DNA of 64,000 nt from positions 62,001 to 126,000 of the forward strand of contig JAQQWL010000016.1 of assembly GCA_038363925.1 (NCBI GenBank). Reading direction: 5' to 3'. Shown one piece after another: positions 22,336-35,300 of the stretch. The position numbers were made by a program, and so were the translations under genes. Origin of the DNA: Apiospora phragmitis. Its lineage: Eukaryota; Ascomycota; Sordariomycetes; Amphisphaeriales; Apiosporaceae. Below the pieces are notes generated by a model. It was not told the DNA's origin. It saw nothing but the letters and a program-made list of their open reading frames with translations, and ran no database searches. Within the stretch, counting starts at the first letter, position 1. The number at the start of each line of letters is the position of its first letter.

Positions 22336-24351
22336 TCAAATCAAAGGTAGTTGCACAGTACGCCTGCTAAAATATTCAACTACCCTATCCAACGTTAGGT
22401 AATACATAAGCATTGCACATTTCTTCTGCATCTTTTGGGCACTCTTGGCTACCAGCTCGACCGCCACCATGAGCGGAGTACAGCGACCAGGGCCCTGGAT
22501 GTTGGGCTTGGCACCACACTCCAGCAGGAACTGCACCATCTTCTCGTTGCCCCTCTCGCACGCCAGGTAGAGCGCTGTCCTGCCGTAGTTGTCTACCTCG
22601 TCCAGTAGGTCTGGTCTGGCTTCCAGCAGGAGCTCCGCCACACGCATCCCGCCCGACTTGGACTGGGCTCGATGCAGAGCCGTCATCCTTGAGTTATCCG
22701 TCACCTCAACCGTGGCGCCTTCTTCAAGGAGCAGCTGCACCATACGCCTACTCCGGGTTGTTGCCGCCACTAGCAGAGGCGTCGAATCGGACAGCTGATC
22801 ACGCACGTTGATATTTGCTACGTGTAGCAACATGTTTCTCACTACCTCCAACTCTTCCTTCTCCACGGCCCGGTGCAAGGGTGTCGTGCCTGTGCTGCCA
22901 TCGATGGCATTCAAGGCAAATGAGGCTGCATCGATGTCCATCTGGTTGTCTGTACACCAGTGGTAGACCTTCATGAGGTCGGAACCATCGGCCGGAGGGT
23001 GGCTGGCGGCGTGGTTTCGTGGCACAGTTGTTGTTGCACCCACTGTTTGATCCCCAATGCTTCGTCGTATGCCTGGTCGAGCTGGAGAGCTTTTACCAGC
23101 ACCTCTGCTGTGTCCTTGAGCTCACTGTGCATTGGAGCCATAGCTCGGCGGCCATCGAATGCGCGCTGGAGCATCAAGCTCGCTTGCTTCGCATTGTCTC
23201 GCCTCAAATATACCTCGCCGAGTTTGTGATATAATCTACACCGGCGGTCTTCGTCCTTTTGCTCTTCACTGCGGCTAACCTCCTCTTCCAGAAGCGTTTT
23301 CAACGTCTCCCGGGCCTCTTGGTCGGTGTCGAGAGCGCCGCATCTGAGTAAGATACCTGCGAGTTCCTCCTGCATGTCTCTCAACTCCCGTGTCGTCTGT
23401 ACACCATCGCCGTCAAGTCGTCTGCGCAAAATGATCCCCCGCTTCTGGAACTCGGCAGCCTTGAAATAAATCTCAGACCGTATGAAATGCCTGACATAGT
23501 TCTGATTGGCACCGAGTTGAAGTTCGAGGATCTCCGGGCTTTGATAATTACTCCGATCGGGTTCGGGGTCAAATTTGTCCTCGTCACGTTCGTTATATGG
23601 CGGAAGTGTCTCGCCACTTTTCCTGGAAGCTAGACAGTAATTATCATCGTTGAATAAGAGGGCTGCCGCGGCTACATCATCTGCTGTCTTCTTCCAGGCA
23701 CTGATTTCACTGAAGATGCTTTCATTGTTTTGGACATCGGTACCGACGAGAAAGTTGGACGACTCTCTGCTGCTATTCGTAAGCGACCGCACACGGTTGG
23801 TCAGCTCCCGGATCTGTTGCTGTATCCGCTCCTGCGACTGTTGCATGCCAGCCTGGACGCCAAGCGATAGGGTGGTGAGACTGAGTTGGAGAATCGTGTC
23901 CGCTGGTTAATATTGCTGACAATCTCTTGTATGCGAGTGTCTTTGACTTTCTTCACTAGGGTGGCGATGAATTTCCTGCCCCAATGGTGGCAGGCTTGTA
24001 ATTCCGGCAACTCATGATCGAGCGTCTGCAGTAGTCGATAGCACGACAGGGATATCCGGGTGATGGTCTTGTAGTGGCTCTGCTCAAGGGGAAGCAGTTG
24101 CGGTCTTCGTTTGAGCGTTTCGTCTATGCTGAGAAGGGCCTCGCATAAAGCCCGGATTGATTCTTCAAACTCGGATAAGGCCTACTTGGATGATATCCGG
24201 ATCAGTGCCAGTCATGTTGACTCTTTCCTCTCAAGGGATGGGGGTTCATTACCTCTGGGAGACTTTGGTACTGGACAACCAGACTTCCAATTCCATTTAT
24301 AAGCTTGCTCGCAAAGTCGGCGATGCCGACAACCGAAGCGACTGCCTCCAT
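22336..24351 (-). CDS. STAND-type N-terminal helical domain / ankyrin-repeat protein
   Basis: Starts at 24351 with MEAVASVVGIADFASKLING, the usual opening of the fungal N-terminal helical domain found on STAND/NLR-like proteins. A 72-nt intron (24252-24182) follows, then ALSEFEESIRALCEALLSID and YKTITRISLSCYRLLQTL, typical of the same domain. Next come a coiled coil (QQSQERIQQQIRELTNRV), a helical region with TPR-like character (RRCRLYHKLGEVYLRRDNAK) and about four ankyrin repeats (GTTPLHRAVEKEELEVV, DSTPLLVAATTRSRRMV, RMTALHRAQSKSGGMRV, GRTALYLACERGNEKMV). No P-loop or NACHT/NB-ARC module is present between them. Frame breaks occur near 23900 (one base short in a GG/CC run) and near 22985 (one base short, or a 71-nt phase-0 intron). 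Possible role in non-self recognition or cell-death signalling is inference from the domain type only. Confidence 0.65.
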
Positions 24352-25743
24352 GCCTTGCCCTCCTTTGGCAGACCCGGGCCGAAGAGTGGAGTGCAAAAGC
24401 GGATACGACCCGGCCACATCGCCGGTCTGCTACTGCTCCGGTGTTTGTTTCTGGTGATATCTCGGTTGTGTTCGAGCCGTTGGTCACCCAGAAGATTTAC
24501 CTAGGCCCATATATATCTTGTCGTCACTTCTGCCCTGACCAGTGGATGCCTACGAGCAAGTGGGATATTACGTAGTTGTGTTACCGAACAGCGTCTGGAA
24601 GTGATTGACAGGTAGGTCTGGGCCCAGCGCTTGGCCTTCGTCTCGTATTTATCCTGCACAGTAGCAGCCTAAGACAAGTGCAGCCATGTATCGTTTGGAA
24701 GATACTGATTGGTTGGGGCCCAGCCAAGCCCATGCTCCCCGCGTGCGACTTACACGGGTAGAGCTGAACACCTCGCTTGGGGTACAGCAAGGGTGGCAAA
24801 ATGACACATTTCCCGTCTGTCTGAGATGCGGGCGCCTCCACAAGGCTGGAGATAATCATAGTTTGATTGGAAGTGGACAAAGAGTCCCCTGCCATCTGAC
24901 ACTGTTGTTGAGGCAATGCTAGGTGCTCGTCAAGTTCAAGGATCTGCTCGCATACAAGTCCTGTGACTTGCGGGAACGACACCCCATACCCCTTGGCCAC
25001 GAAGGATCAACCTGGGGCGCAGAATCTATTGAGGGACAATGAGCAACCCGCGATCTATCGTACTTGTAGGGTGTGCTTACCATCCAGGGCCAAAACAGGG
25101 GTGTGACTAGGCGAGCCAGGTGAGATGGGCTGTAACCGGTGACGACACGCATAGCCTTATTGGCTGTTTCGGTATGTATGTTTGCCTGGCTTGCAGCAGG
25201 GGCGTTACCTCCCTTCCCAGACTCGACGGATACCTGCTACATGCAGCGTCTTTTGTCCAGCCGAAGACTGCCTGTTCCTGCAATAGAAGATGGAAAGAAA
25301 CCGGAGTCGCCTCTCTATTTGTTCCTCAGACACATTGTGTCCCCAGGTTAGTTCCGACTCGGAGCGACGGCTTTGTATACCATCTCTGTTATATCTTTTC
25401 GGGGCACGAGGAGATGGTTTCTGGCAATAGATTGGAGCCGGGAGAGCAACACAATGTTCATTTCCACAGCACCCAGCCAAGCCACATAGACAAGGAAGCC
25501 AAGCCAGGCACTCTAATGTGTCAGACCAGCTGCACTGTGACTTACATTCCATCCCGACTATCGAGTTCAGTTCGGTCCAGCCTTGCGGGCTGGTCGTCAT
25601 CATCCAGTCCTCCCTCCCCCATTGAAAATCGCAATGGGGTTTGGAGACCTTATATTCGACTCTCCTTTAACCTACCTCCCCTGCCCATAGTATATACATC
25701 TGTAGTCTAGAGTAGCAGGGAAAGAAGCAAATACTAGGCAACA
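24352..25743. other. Divergent intergenic region, nothing recognised
   Basis: Lies between the divergently transcribed ankyrin gene and inositol/sugar transporter. A 196-codon open frame on the plus strand (25120-25710) has no domain, odd composition and no conserved features, so it is not called. Presumably holds promoters for both neighbours. Confidence 0.55.
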
Positions 25744-28700
25744 ATGCAGCGCCAGTTCAGTGCTTCACTACCGGCTGCGGTATCTGTGTCTTCAATACGA
25801 CGACCAAGTAACACTACAGGGATCGAGTTGCCAGACAGGACAAGCGTCTCGACAGGTTATACACGATTTAATGCGCAGCTGAGCCGCAGAAGGCACAACA
25901 ATCAGGCCGTCGTTGTGAACCCTCTCTGTAAGCACATATCCATCACTTGATGAGCCGAGACTCTGTTTGTCTTCCCCCGTTCGACTAACAACCCAAAGCA
26001 CATCTGACGGACGAAGAGTTGGTGGCCGATGTCTATCGGTTTCAAGCCCACTATCTCGAGTCTGTCAACCCTGAGGACCTCCTACGAGCTGCGCGTGTTG
26101 CTAAGGACGTTCGTACTTACGATGAAGTCGCCCGTTCTGAAGACCCAAACGCGGGCTCGCGCCTACCGGTGATTCTGGAGCCGAAAGAGAAAGAGGCCCT
26201 GAAGGCGGAGAAGGACGTCTTGTTCTCGGAGCGTGGCATGTTTATTGTCATCCTGACCGTGTCGCTCGCCGCCTTCCTACAGGGATTCGTCCAGTCGTCT
26301 ATCAACGGCGCGTCCCTCTACTCCGAACATTTCGCTCCAGGCAGCCAAGACGTGACCAGCAGCCAAAACCACCTGCCGCGGTGTGGAGACTCGGTGCCGC
26401 CAATGCCTCGCCTTTCCTCTCCGCGGCTGTCTTCGGCTGCTTCGCTTCCCTGCCGATCAACGACTTGGTAGGCAGGCGTGGAGCCATGGCGGTGGCGGCC
26501 GTGTTGATCTTCGGCAGCTCGCTCGCCTCTACTTGGTGCAGAACTTGGGGATCCCTGTTTGGGGTTCGTGCGATAAACGGAATCGGTGAGCCAGCCCTAC
26601 AGTGACACTAACCGGAAAACCCCTTTCGGCAAAAATTGACTAACAGGTGTATAGGCATGGGGATCAAGGCCGTCTCGACTCCTATCCTAGCCAGCGAGAC
26701 CGCGGTGGGCTTCTGGAGGGGTTCATCCATCCTCGCTTGGCAGTTATGGTAAGCATGTATACATAATCCGTCGTGCTTGATCCCCGATGGCTGATAATAA
26801 AATTGGAAGGGTTTCCTTTGGAATCTTCATGGGCTTTGTCTTCAACCTCATATTCAATGCGGCTATTGGCCCTGGCGAGCAAGGACCTGACGAAGGAGGA
26901 GATCGCTTCAGCCACGAGTATAAAGTTCTAGGTCTTATACTGGGCTCTCCCTGTGTCCCTGCTCTGTTCCTCCTTGCTGGTCTATAGTTCTGCCCAGAAA
27001 GTCCAAGGTACTACATGAGACAAAAAAGCTCGCGTTTTAGCCCAATGAAGGCGTACGAGATGCTGAAACGCATCCGCGTGACAGAGGTGAGTGCCCTCAA
27101 TTGCCCCGTGAAGATACCTACGTCGTGGTGGAACAAGGGTCGAAAATGGCTGACAAGGATGCTGCCACGAAGCTACAAGCTCTACGGCATATCTACCTAA
27201 TATACAAGTCGGTTCAACTGGAAGAGTACTCGCAGGATATCGACACGGAGAGCCAAAGAGAGCCCATACGGAGGGGTCTCCTCTCTTACCTACGAGGCTA
27301 TCTATCAGAATATGCAAATTTAGTTACCGTGAGACGCTTACGCAATGCCCTCGTCAACAGTTCGACGGTAAATTTGGCACAGCAACTGTGCGGAAGTGAG
27401 TTTCACGCTTCTGACCCCATCTTGTTATTAGGGGGTAAACGCTCACACAGGCAGTCAATGTGCTGGCATTTTACTCTGGTACGTACCGAGATGGATGATT
27501 CCAAGGATACATCAGCTGCAATATTGACAATCGGTCACACCCCTAAGGGACTTTGTTCAGCCATGTCAGCAATCCTGGCGATACCCCGGCTATCCGTGAG
27601 GCTATGTTTTACAGTTTGGGCTATGGTGAGTAATGATTCCCGGCGCTCAACTGACTTGGTTCGATTCGTACTGAACTTGTGTCTGCCAGGGGCGGTCAAC
27701 TTCCTGTTTGGTCTACCGGCCATCAGGACCATAGACACGCTGGGTAGGCGGAAGTGGCTGATACTCACCTTGCCCCTGATGTGTTTAGCCATGCTCGGCG
27801 CTGCGCTATCGGCCGCTCTCATCAAGACGCGTGACGTTAGAGTTGGCATAATGACCTTCTTTCTCTATCGTGAGTTGAAGCCTCCCCCTCTCATACTGTG
27901 ACATATACACGCACACGACTCGGTTCTCACAACGGATACATATATATATACAAATCCAGTATTCTCTGCAGCGTATTCCCCAGGACTAGGTAAATGAAGA
28001 CAGCAGTAGGGTCCTTAGGTTGCGAACATAGTCGCTGACATGTCAAGGTCCAATCCCGTTCACCCTGGCCTCCGAAAGGTAAGTCTTCTGACTTCTCCAA
28101 GGCCCGTTGATGGCTGTATGGCGATCAAGCTAACCAATTCCTTACCCATAGCCTCCCTCTTTCGCATCGCGAAGCGTTGAGTCTCTTATTCATGTCCCCA
28201 ACATTACCACTTTATTTGTCACTGAAAAGCAACAGGGCTGTGCTTCTGCAATTGCCGTCAACCTGCTGTTTGCCGGGTTCCTCACCCTATTCTTTCCTAG
28301 GTAAGAACGCCAAGAACTCGTGAAGAAACAGCCCAGGAGGGTTGAAGATTGTTACTGACATGGCACGTCTTCAGTATCGTCTACAGTCTGCAGGACGGGG
28401 GCGCTCTCGGGCTATTTTCCGGGCTCAATCTCCTCGCCTTTGTCCTGATCTTCCTTCTGGTTGAAGAGACCAAGAGGAGGAGGTCCGGGGAGGATCTCGA
28501 TCTCGTCTTTGCCGTTTGCAAGAGCAAGTTTATCAGCCATCAGTTGACGCAGTATCTTCCTTGGTTGTTCCGATACTACATTCGGCGCGACAAGACCGCG
28601 GAGCAGCCGTCTCTCTATCTTGACTTGATATGGGGTCCAAAGGTTGGCCAAAGCCCGAAATTATCGCGCACCAGCATCCCCCCTCTGCCTCACAACGGCG

Positions 28701-28768
28701 CGGGGGAGCAGGAGCAGTCTATCGAGCCCGAGGGTGTGCGCAACTCCGCCGACACGGATCATAACTAG
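25744..28768 (+). pseudogene. MFS myo-inositol/sugar transporter, disrupted
   Basis: Sugar-porter-type MFS protein closest in pattern to fungal myo-inositol transporter-like proteins. At least 13 exons: 25744-25927, 25999-26585, 26655-26748, 26810-27086, 27173-27395, 27455-27478, 27548-27625, 27690-27869, 27960-27989, 28048-28078, 28152-about 28176, 28236-28300, 28375-28768. Landmarks are TVSLAAFLQGFVQSSINGAS (TM1), INDLVGRRGAMAVAA (GRR loop), GIKAVSTPILASETA, CPESPRYYM, AQQLCG-INVLAFYSG, AIRTIDTLGRRKWLI and VEETKRR. Two breaks are visible: a one-base deletion near 26378, between NHLP and VWRLGAANASPF, and an in-frame TAG at 26985-26987 exactly where the Tyr before FCPESPRYY is expected. The donor after SHREA (about 28176) is also irregular. 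The indel could be assembly error; the stop codon is better evidence of decay. Confidence 0.72.
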
Positions 28769-29356
28769 GGAAAAGTCGAGTACGTCACAAGCGATAATCA
28801 CACCAGCCATGATGATGCAGCAGCAGCGGGACAGTGTGGATCTGCAAGTTCTATATATTAATACAATAACACGGCCTTTGGTAAGGATCTACATGCCCAA
28901 GTAGCCTTCCGGTACCTCGTACAACCAACTTCATTCAACGCCTTAGACGCCCGTGAAATGCCTTTTGTTCGTCCAAATATCGCGGCTCAACCATCTGAAG
29001 CGGTCATAGCATCGTTATTTTATGGCAAACATCCTTCTCGTCGTAGTAGCCATCCTGGAATGGCTGAGCCATTCATGCAATATCGCCCTCCCCTTGTTTC
29101 CGGAACACCGCTCAAATAGTAACATTATAGGGCAACTGATTAGGCCCCTATGCCCAAATGCCCTCCAGCAAAAACAAACGTAGGCACGCAGTATATCATG
29201 ATCGGCCTAGTTCATACCCAAGTGTATACTCGCGTCGCCACTTTGGCCACATAGCTATCCCCATCCCCCGTTTCCTCGAGTAGGGCGGGTTGTCAATCGC
29301 GAACACGGAATGGCTTACTACGCAGCCCGGACAATGGCGACAAATTGCTCTTGAAT
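28769..29356. other. Convergent intergenic region, nothing recognised
   Basis: Separates the 3' ends of the transporter (plus) and NOT1 (minus). No frame with homology and no structured RNA seen. Confidence 0.6.
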
Positions 29357-32300
29357 CTACGCAGCATCAGTGAGAGTTCGGTAAATGGTTTGGAATTTAT
29401 CGCGCACCTCACGATCGCCCTTGATGAACGGCTGATCGAAGAAGAGATATTTGTCGTTCTTGGTGAGCTCCACCGTCATCAAGACCAAGCCCCATGGCTG
29501 CGGCCAGTAGCCCGAAAAACGCTCCAGGATGATGCGCACGAGTTGCTGGCGGATGTCCGTCTCCTCGGGATCGTTGACGTCGTGTCCCCATAGCTCCAAC
29601 AGGGCCGACGTGAAATAGCTGGTGAAATGATTGGGGAATCGCAATTCGTCAACGATACTTGACAACAGGAAGTATCGCGCTTCGGCATTCACTTCATGCG
29701 CAAGCAACGACAGCGTGGCCATGTCTGCGGCGCTGCTGACAAAGATATCACCGCTCTGCTGCGACCTCTTGACGGCGAAGGTGCCAATGTACAAGACCAC
29801 GGCGTTGACCAAGGCTATGTCCGTGTTGACAGGGACGTTGCCAAATACACTGCTACCTCTCTCGTTCTTGTTGATGGCGTGGGTCAGATGTGCAATGGCA
29901 TCTTCGGAAGGTCCATTCTGAAGAAGTTGCTCCACCAGTTCCAGCAAACCGTTTTCCTGGAGATACGATGCAGCAACATCGTAATCATTGATGAGCGCCG
30001 CAACGTCCTGTGTTTCGCCGGGCTCCTGGCGAGGACTAGCGAAAAAGAATGATGTTGCGCAGCTGAGTGGCGTGCGGTGGGATGCAACCACAGAGTGCCA
30101 CATGATTGGCCGCCAGGAAATCTGGGTAGTCATGCTGGATAATGACGAGGAACTTGACGCTTGCACGGATGAAATCCTTGACGATATCGGGCACGTCGAG
30201 GGCTTTCAGATGGTCGCCAAGGTAGCGGATCAGCGAGGTGGTGATCTTCATGAAGGGAAGCCATCCACGCTTATCACCGATGCCCATCAGAATGGGCAAG
30301 AAACGCCGGTGAAGGACCAGGTCAAGCCAGCTATAGGCGAAACCAGGATACCGAGCCGGGTTGAGTTGGAACAAGATGTTAGCAAAGCTCAATATAAGCT
30401 CCCGGTGATGGACTTCCAGGCCGTCTTGCCCAACAACTGCCTCGGGTGCAGTGAGGCCGAAGATGCCGGCAGCTTGATGGAGCATCATCGAGTGGAAACG
30501 GAAGAAGACTCTCTGGCTGAAATGTTCACCGCGAGAAACGTGGTGATGGTTGAGTACGAGAGCGCTCACGGCGAACGCTGTCTCAAAGATGGTCTTGGCC
30601 CCCGTAAAGGAATCGTCGACACTCAGAATGTTATCCTGGGCCAGCGTGGCGATGAGCTTGACGAGAGCATCAATGGCAGCATACCCATCAACCTGACCGG
30701 CGCCATTGTGCAGGATCTGTTCGTACAGTGCGATTGAGGTGTCAAAAGCTGTCCGCACGAACGATACGAAATCCTCTTTGCTGACGAGGAAGCCTTTGTT
30801 ACGCAACTGCTTGATGAAAGATGACAAGAGCTTCTCGGATGCACTCTGGTTGCTACTGAGGTGGATCCATTCGTCAAAGAGATATTCGTACTGGTCTTGA
30901 CGGCTGGTGCTCGAGTCATCGAGAGCGGCTGGCTGAGGTAGCCCTGATCCCTGCAATTTGGCTTTCAGTTGCTGGCCAGCCTCAAGATCGGGCTCCTCGG
31001 AGATCCATGCCCAAGCACCCTCCAAGCTCCTCACATAATCTGCAAAGAGTGCGACTGGACGGTCGTTGAATATGGTGAGGTCCAGAAGCCTTTCAAAGAA
31101 CTCCAACGAGCCCTCTTCCTTTTTGGCAATCGCTTTCGACAACGCCATGTCGATCAAGTGGAGATTCAAGAGGTCTGTTCGCAGGAGGGCAGTGATCAGA
31201 GGCAGGTTGAAGTAGTTTTCAGGGAGCTGTTGGTTAAAGATGGAGTGTACCCGCTCCATGAGGGCCGCACCAGAGCCGGCAATCGATATCTTGAGGAGCA
31301 ACTCCAGGACATGCACCAGACTCTCGAGGAACAGCGTGTTCGCTTGGTCAATCCTCTCGAACAGGAGCTGACATATCTTTTCTGCCGCATAGAAGGCGAA
31401 ATCCTCGGAACTTTGCGAGTTTCTGATAATAAGCTGCGTCAGAGCATCGACCACGTCCAGGACTTGATGAGGGCGGGGCAAGTCAAGGAAGTGTTCTTCG
31501 CGAGATTCTGTTGCAGCACGCTGCAATTCACCAAGGAACTTGGATACCCTGTCCGCATAAACCCTTGTATCCATCTGAGCCGGATGAGCCGAGGGACGTC
31601 CGTTGGTCATGGCTTGATGGACTTGTGGGTAGGGTAATTGCGTCTGGAGCTGCGGTAGCGACTGGGTCTCTGCGGGGGTGGGCAGATTGGGCACTGCGGC
31701 AAATTGCTCCTGAAGAACTTCGTTGGCAATGGTTCGAGTAGCATCCGAGGCCGAAGCGGCGTGAGCTTGGCTACTGCTGGGTGCGGCAGTTCGCGGCTGC
31801 CTGGCAAACTCCTCGTAGATGGCCATTTGTTCGGGGTTCAGCCCGCTCATGTTAGGCGACAGCTTATAAGGATTGGGGATCGTCATCGCCCACCGGTTGA
31901 GGGCTGGATCCACGTACGGCTCATTGGGACGCGTTCTGCGATGATGACGACGAACTTCCAATTCACTCTCAAGCAATTCCTCAATTTCGGGAACTGCCCT
32001 CTCTTCGGCGGCCTTCTCGATCACGGTGCACGCGAGGTCCAGATTCAAGTTGACACACATGATGATGGTGCCTTCAGGGAGGCCTTGAGGCACGTCACTG
32101 GAGAGCTGACGCAGATAGTTGGTAATGTTGGCTCGCAAAGGCTCCTTGGAGGTAACAAGAGCCAAGCTACCAGCAGTAGCCTTCACCATCGTGATGGCAG
32201 ACGTTCGGAGTCGGTTCTCGTCCGGCTCGGTCTGGAAGTCTTTGTGGATCATCTGCTGTGTCGAAATCGCTGCAATCGTCACGGATCTGTCGACAACTGG

Positions 32301-35300
32301 CTGGATAATATCGTGGAGAGCACGGCTAAGAGCAGTTCGGACAATTTCGTGCAGCTTCTGCGTGGTGACCACCATCTCACTGACAGGGGGGACTTGCACT
32401 TGAGCACCCAGGTCCGGAATGGTAGGTGGCGGCATCGGATGCGGCGATAGACCTGTGGACACGGTATTACCGATGCCATTGAAGGACATGGTGTCCACAG
32501 CATCAAGTCCGTCTGGGAGTGCCATTTCGCCAACATCCTCCACCGGCGCTCGATTAAGCAGTTCTTGGGAAGGCTCGATGCTCTTGTGATCCAGGTTAAG
32601 GTCTTTGCAGAGGACTTCGATCTCGAACTTGAGATTCAATTTCAGTTCTGCATGATGGTATAGCTCGATAAGGAGGTGGAGTATGTCCATGAGCCAGGGG
32701 TTCGGAGGCCGGTATACGGTAGATCGTGCACCCTGTATCAGAACCTTGCAAACGAATGGAATGACCACTATGAGCCTCTTGGTATCATGCGCTTCGATCA
32801 GCAGTTGTTTGAAAGCAATGTTTCTATGCTTTATGGGCTGGTCTCGAGCGATGGTAAGAAGACCTAACCAAGCGCCGAGGTGTTTGAGGTGAGTACGCTC
32901 CGTGGAATTCTGCATCGTGCCCTCGGAGTTGAGCATTCGGGCGGTGCTGATGTAGGTCTGTCTCAGAACTTCGGCCGAAAGACCTTTGTCCTGGAAGAGC
33001 CTCACAAAGTCCAGGTATACCTCGTGGTAGTTGGGCTGCATCTTTGCACGCTCCTCTACCAGGTGACTAGCAAACCATTGGTGATGCCTTTCCTCCAGCC
33101 TTTCCTGGATTTCTCTGAAGATCGTCTGTAGCTTAGCGGGGGTGAGGTTGTTCAGCCCAAACTGGATCTTGTCTTGAACCTCCTCGCTCGGGTCTTCAAA
33201 AAGACCAGTCGGAGCAGGATCGACATTGACAGACGCGAATGGAGAAACATTTGATCCCACCGCAGAGCCGTCATCAATGACACCATTGGCAACGGGCTCT
33301 CCAGAAACGTCAGACGCGCCATTTTGGCCGTTGGCACTCTCTTCCTCATGCTCCCTGACAACTTCGCCGGCCTTCTTCCAAGCTTCAGTACCCTGCAGGC
33401 CAGGTATCTGGAGAAGCTGCTTGCAGAAGCCGGGCCATTCCCTGAACCTAGAAAACAGTTGCATCAGAGCTTGGAGGCCGAACTTGTACATCGACTCGTC
33501 TGGCATGTGATCCTTCACCGCCTCCAAGATCATACCAAGCCCTATCTTGAGTGGTAGATCCGAGATAAGCTTGTGGGAGATGATGCCACCAAACAATACG
33601 GCTGTTGTCGCTAGTGCCTCCAGCGGATAGTCCACATAATGACTATACTCATCGAACAGGCCATGGATCATGCAGGCAAATACATCCTGTTCCAAGGGGT
33701 CACGGGAATGCTTGTACCGCTTTAGGGTCTCCACGATTTCCTTGACTTGCACTTCATTGCCATACATCGTCTTGTAGTGTTCTTCCATCCGGGCATTAGC
33801 CTGCTGGGGTAAAGCGTTGCCAGCCCGGCTATTGAGCTCGATAATGTCATCGTAACCTTCGCCGAAGTTGATAAGCCGGGGGTAGACAATGATGCAATGC
33901 CGCTGTACCGTAATAAGATTCTGCATTGGTACTTTCGGCATGAAATCCTCGACGATTTGGAGCAAGGCTGCTACCGTCTTGACCTGCAATGTCGTGCTGT
34001 TCTTCTGCGGCTGCTGTCCCTCTGGAGGTCGCTGATATGCCAATTCCATAGTCCCCTTGATCATCAAAAACTGCAGCAGTGAAAGGGATATTTCCGGGCC
34101 CCTTTCGGCATTATTACGCGCCCAGTGGCTAAGGTCTAGGTAGCCTTCGGCGTGCGCCAAAGCAGCCAGGTCGAAGCCGAAGCCATTGGGTAGGTTGACA
34201 AGTTCATCGAGCCAGTTGTGCTTAATAACGTGCTCGAATATGATAGGCAAGTCCATAGGTTTCAGGGCATGAGTATCGACCAATTTCTGCTTAACCCAGT
34301 CTTTGTCCTTCCTCCAAATGCTGTCCATTACGAAAGTGCCGTGGGGGGAGCGGCTATGAAGAAATTGTTCAAATAGTGAGACCAACGTGTCCACAGCCAT
34401 AGCGGGCCAAGGCTTTGGGACTCCAAATGCTGATACGATGAAGATGTCAAGGTTGGGTACGACGACTTCCTGGAACAGGCGCTTGGCCTCGATGCTCTGA
34501 GAGGCGTGTATGGAATGTAGGGCGACGGAAAAGATGGCCGATAGGGCCGAAACAGAAACTAGCGGGTGCCGCACTGCTTCGGCAGCTCGTTCCTGCACGT
34601 CGGCTGGGGAGTTCTCGTAATCTTCTAGCTTGAATGTAGGTATCAGACCAGGGATGGTACTGGCATCCAGCTCTTCAGGCCTCAGAGATGCAAAGGCACA
34701 GATGAATGAGAGTTGCGTCTCAGGATTCTCCCAGTGCGCACCACCCAAAGATATTGGACGTCGAATTTGGGTGAATTGGCGGCAGGGGATTGTGCAACGG
34801 GAAGCAGCGCGTTATACAAACGCAGGAACTGTTGTTTAGATACCCTGACGTCCCTCTGGTCGAAGTACGACACCACGTCCTGCCACGAGAAGGCTGTAGG
34901 CAGAACACTGCGAAGCGCGCTCACCAAAACCGAAGGGTCGTGACGAGGCGTCAAGCTGATGGTAGTGTATGTCAAGGCAGACGAAACCTGTTCTTCACTT
35001 AATTGGATATTGGCCGGGCGATTCTGCAAATAGCCTAGACATGTCTCCTCGTCACGCGTGAAGTCGGCACCTGTCCGCTGGATGTAGAGAGCCAGAGCAT
35101 TGGGAGGTTTCTCGCCCAGGACACGCATCAGGTCGAGGGAGGCTAGCACTTCCATCGGGGGTGCGCGATCAGGCCCCGACCAGCGTGACTTGACTTTATG
35201 GCTCAGCTCGGATTTAGCGGCTGCGTTGAAGTTGGGTGGGTGTCCCTGAATGTAGCGGTCGACAATGTGGGCGACAAAATCGGTGTCGAGATCGGGATGG

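Noticed and set aside
25120..25710. 196-codon plus-strand frame upstream of the sugar transporter
   Set aside because: No domain, no signal peptide, no plausible exon partners; length is within chance for GC-balanced DNA.
26915..26987. 70-nt intron (GTATAA...CTATAG) removing the in-frame stop in the sugar transporter
   Set aside because: It would delete a conserved membrane helix (LILGSPCVPALFLLAG), so the segment is coding and the stop is a real disruption or a base error.
19967..28768. Secondary-metabolite or catabolic gene cluster formed by the lactonase-like protein, ankyrin protein and sugar transporter
   Set aside because: There is no core biosynthetic enzyme or pathway-specific regulator, the genes are on different strands, and two of them are disrupted. 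Adjacency alone is not enough.
30036..30060. Programmed ribosomal frameshifting in NOT1
   Set aside because: The site is a plain T5 run without a heptamer slippery sequence plus stimulatory structure that I can see, and similar one-base breaks occur in unrelated genes of the window. Assembly error is simpler.
30969..32450. Long plus-strand frames opposite NOT1
   Set aside because: They are antisense shadows of the NOT1 coding sequence without independent motifs.
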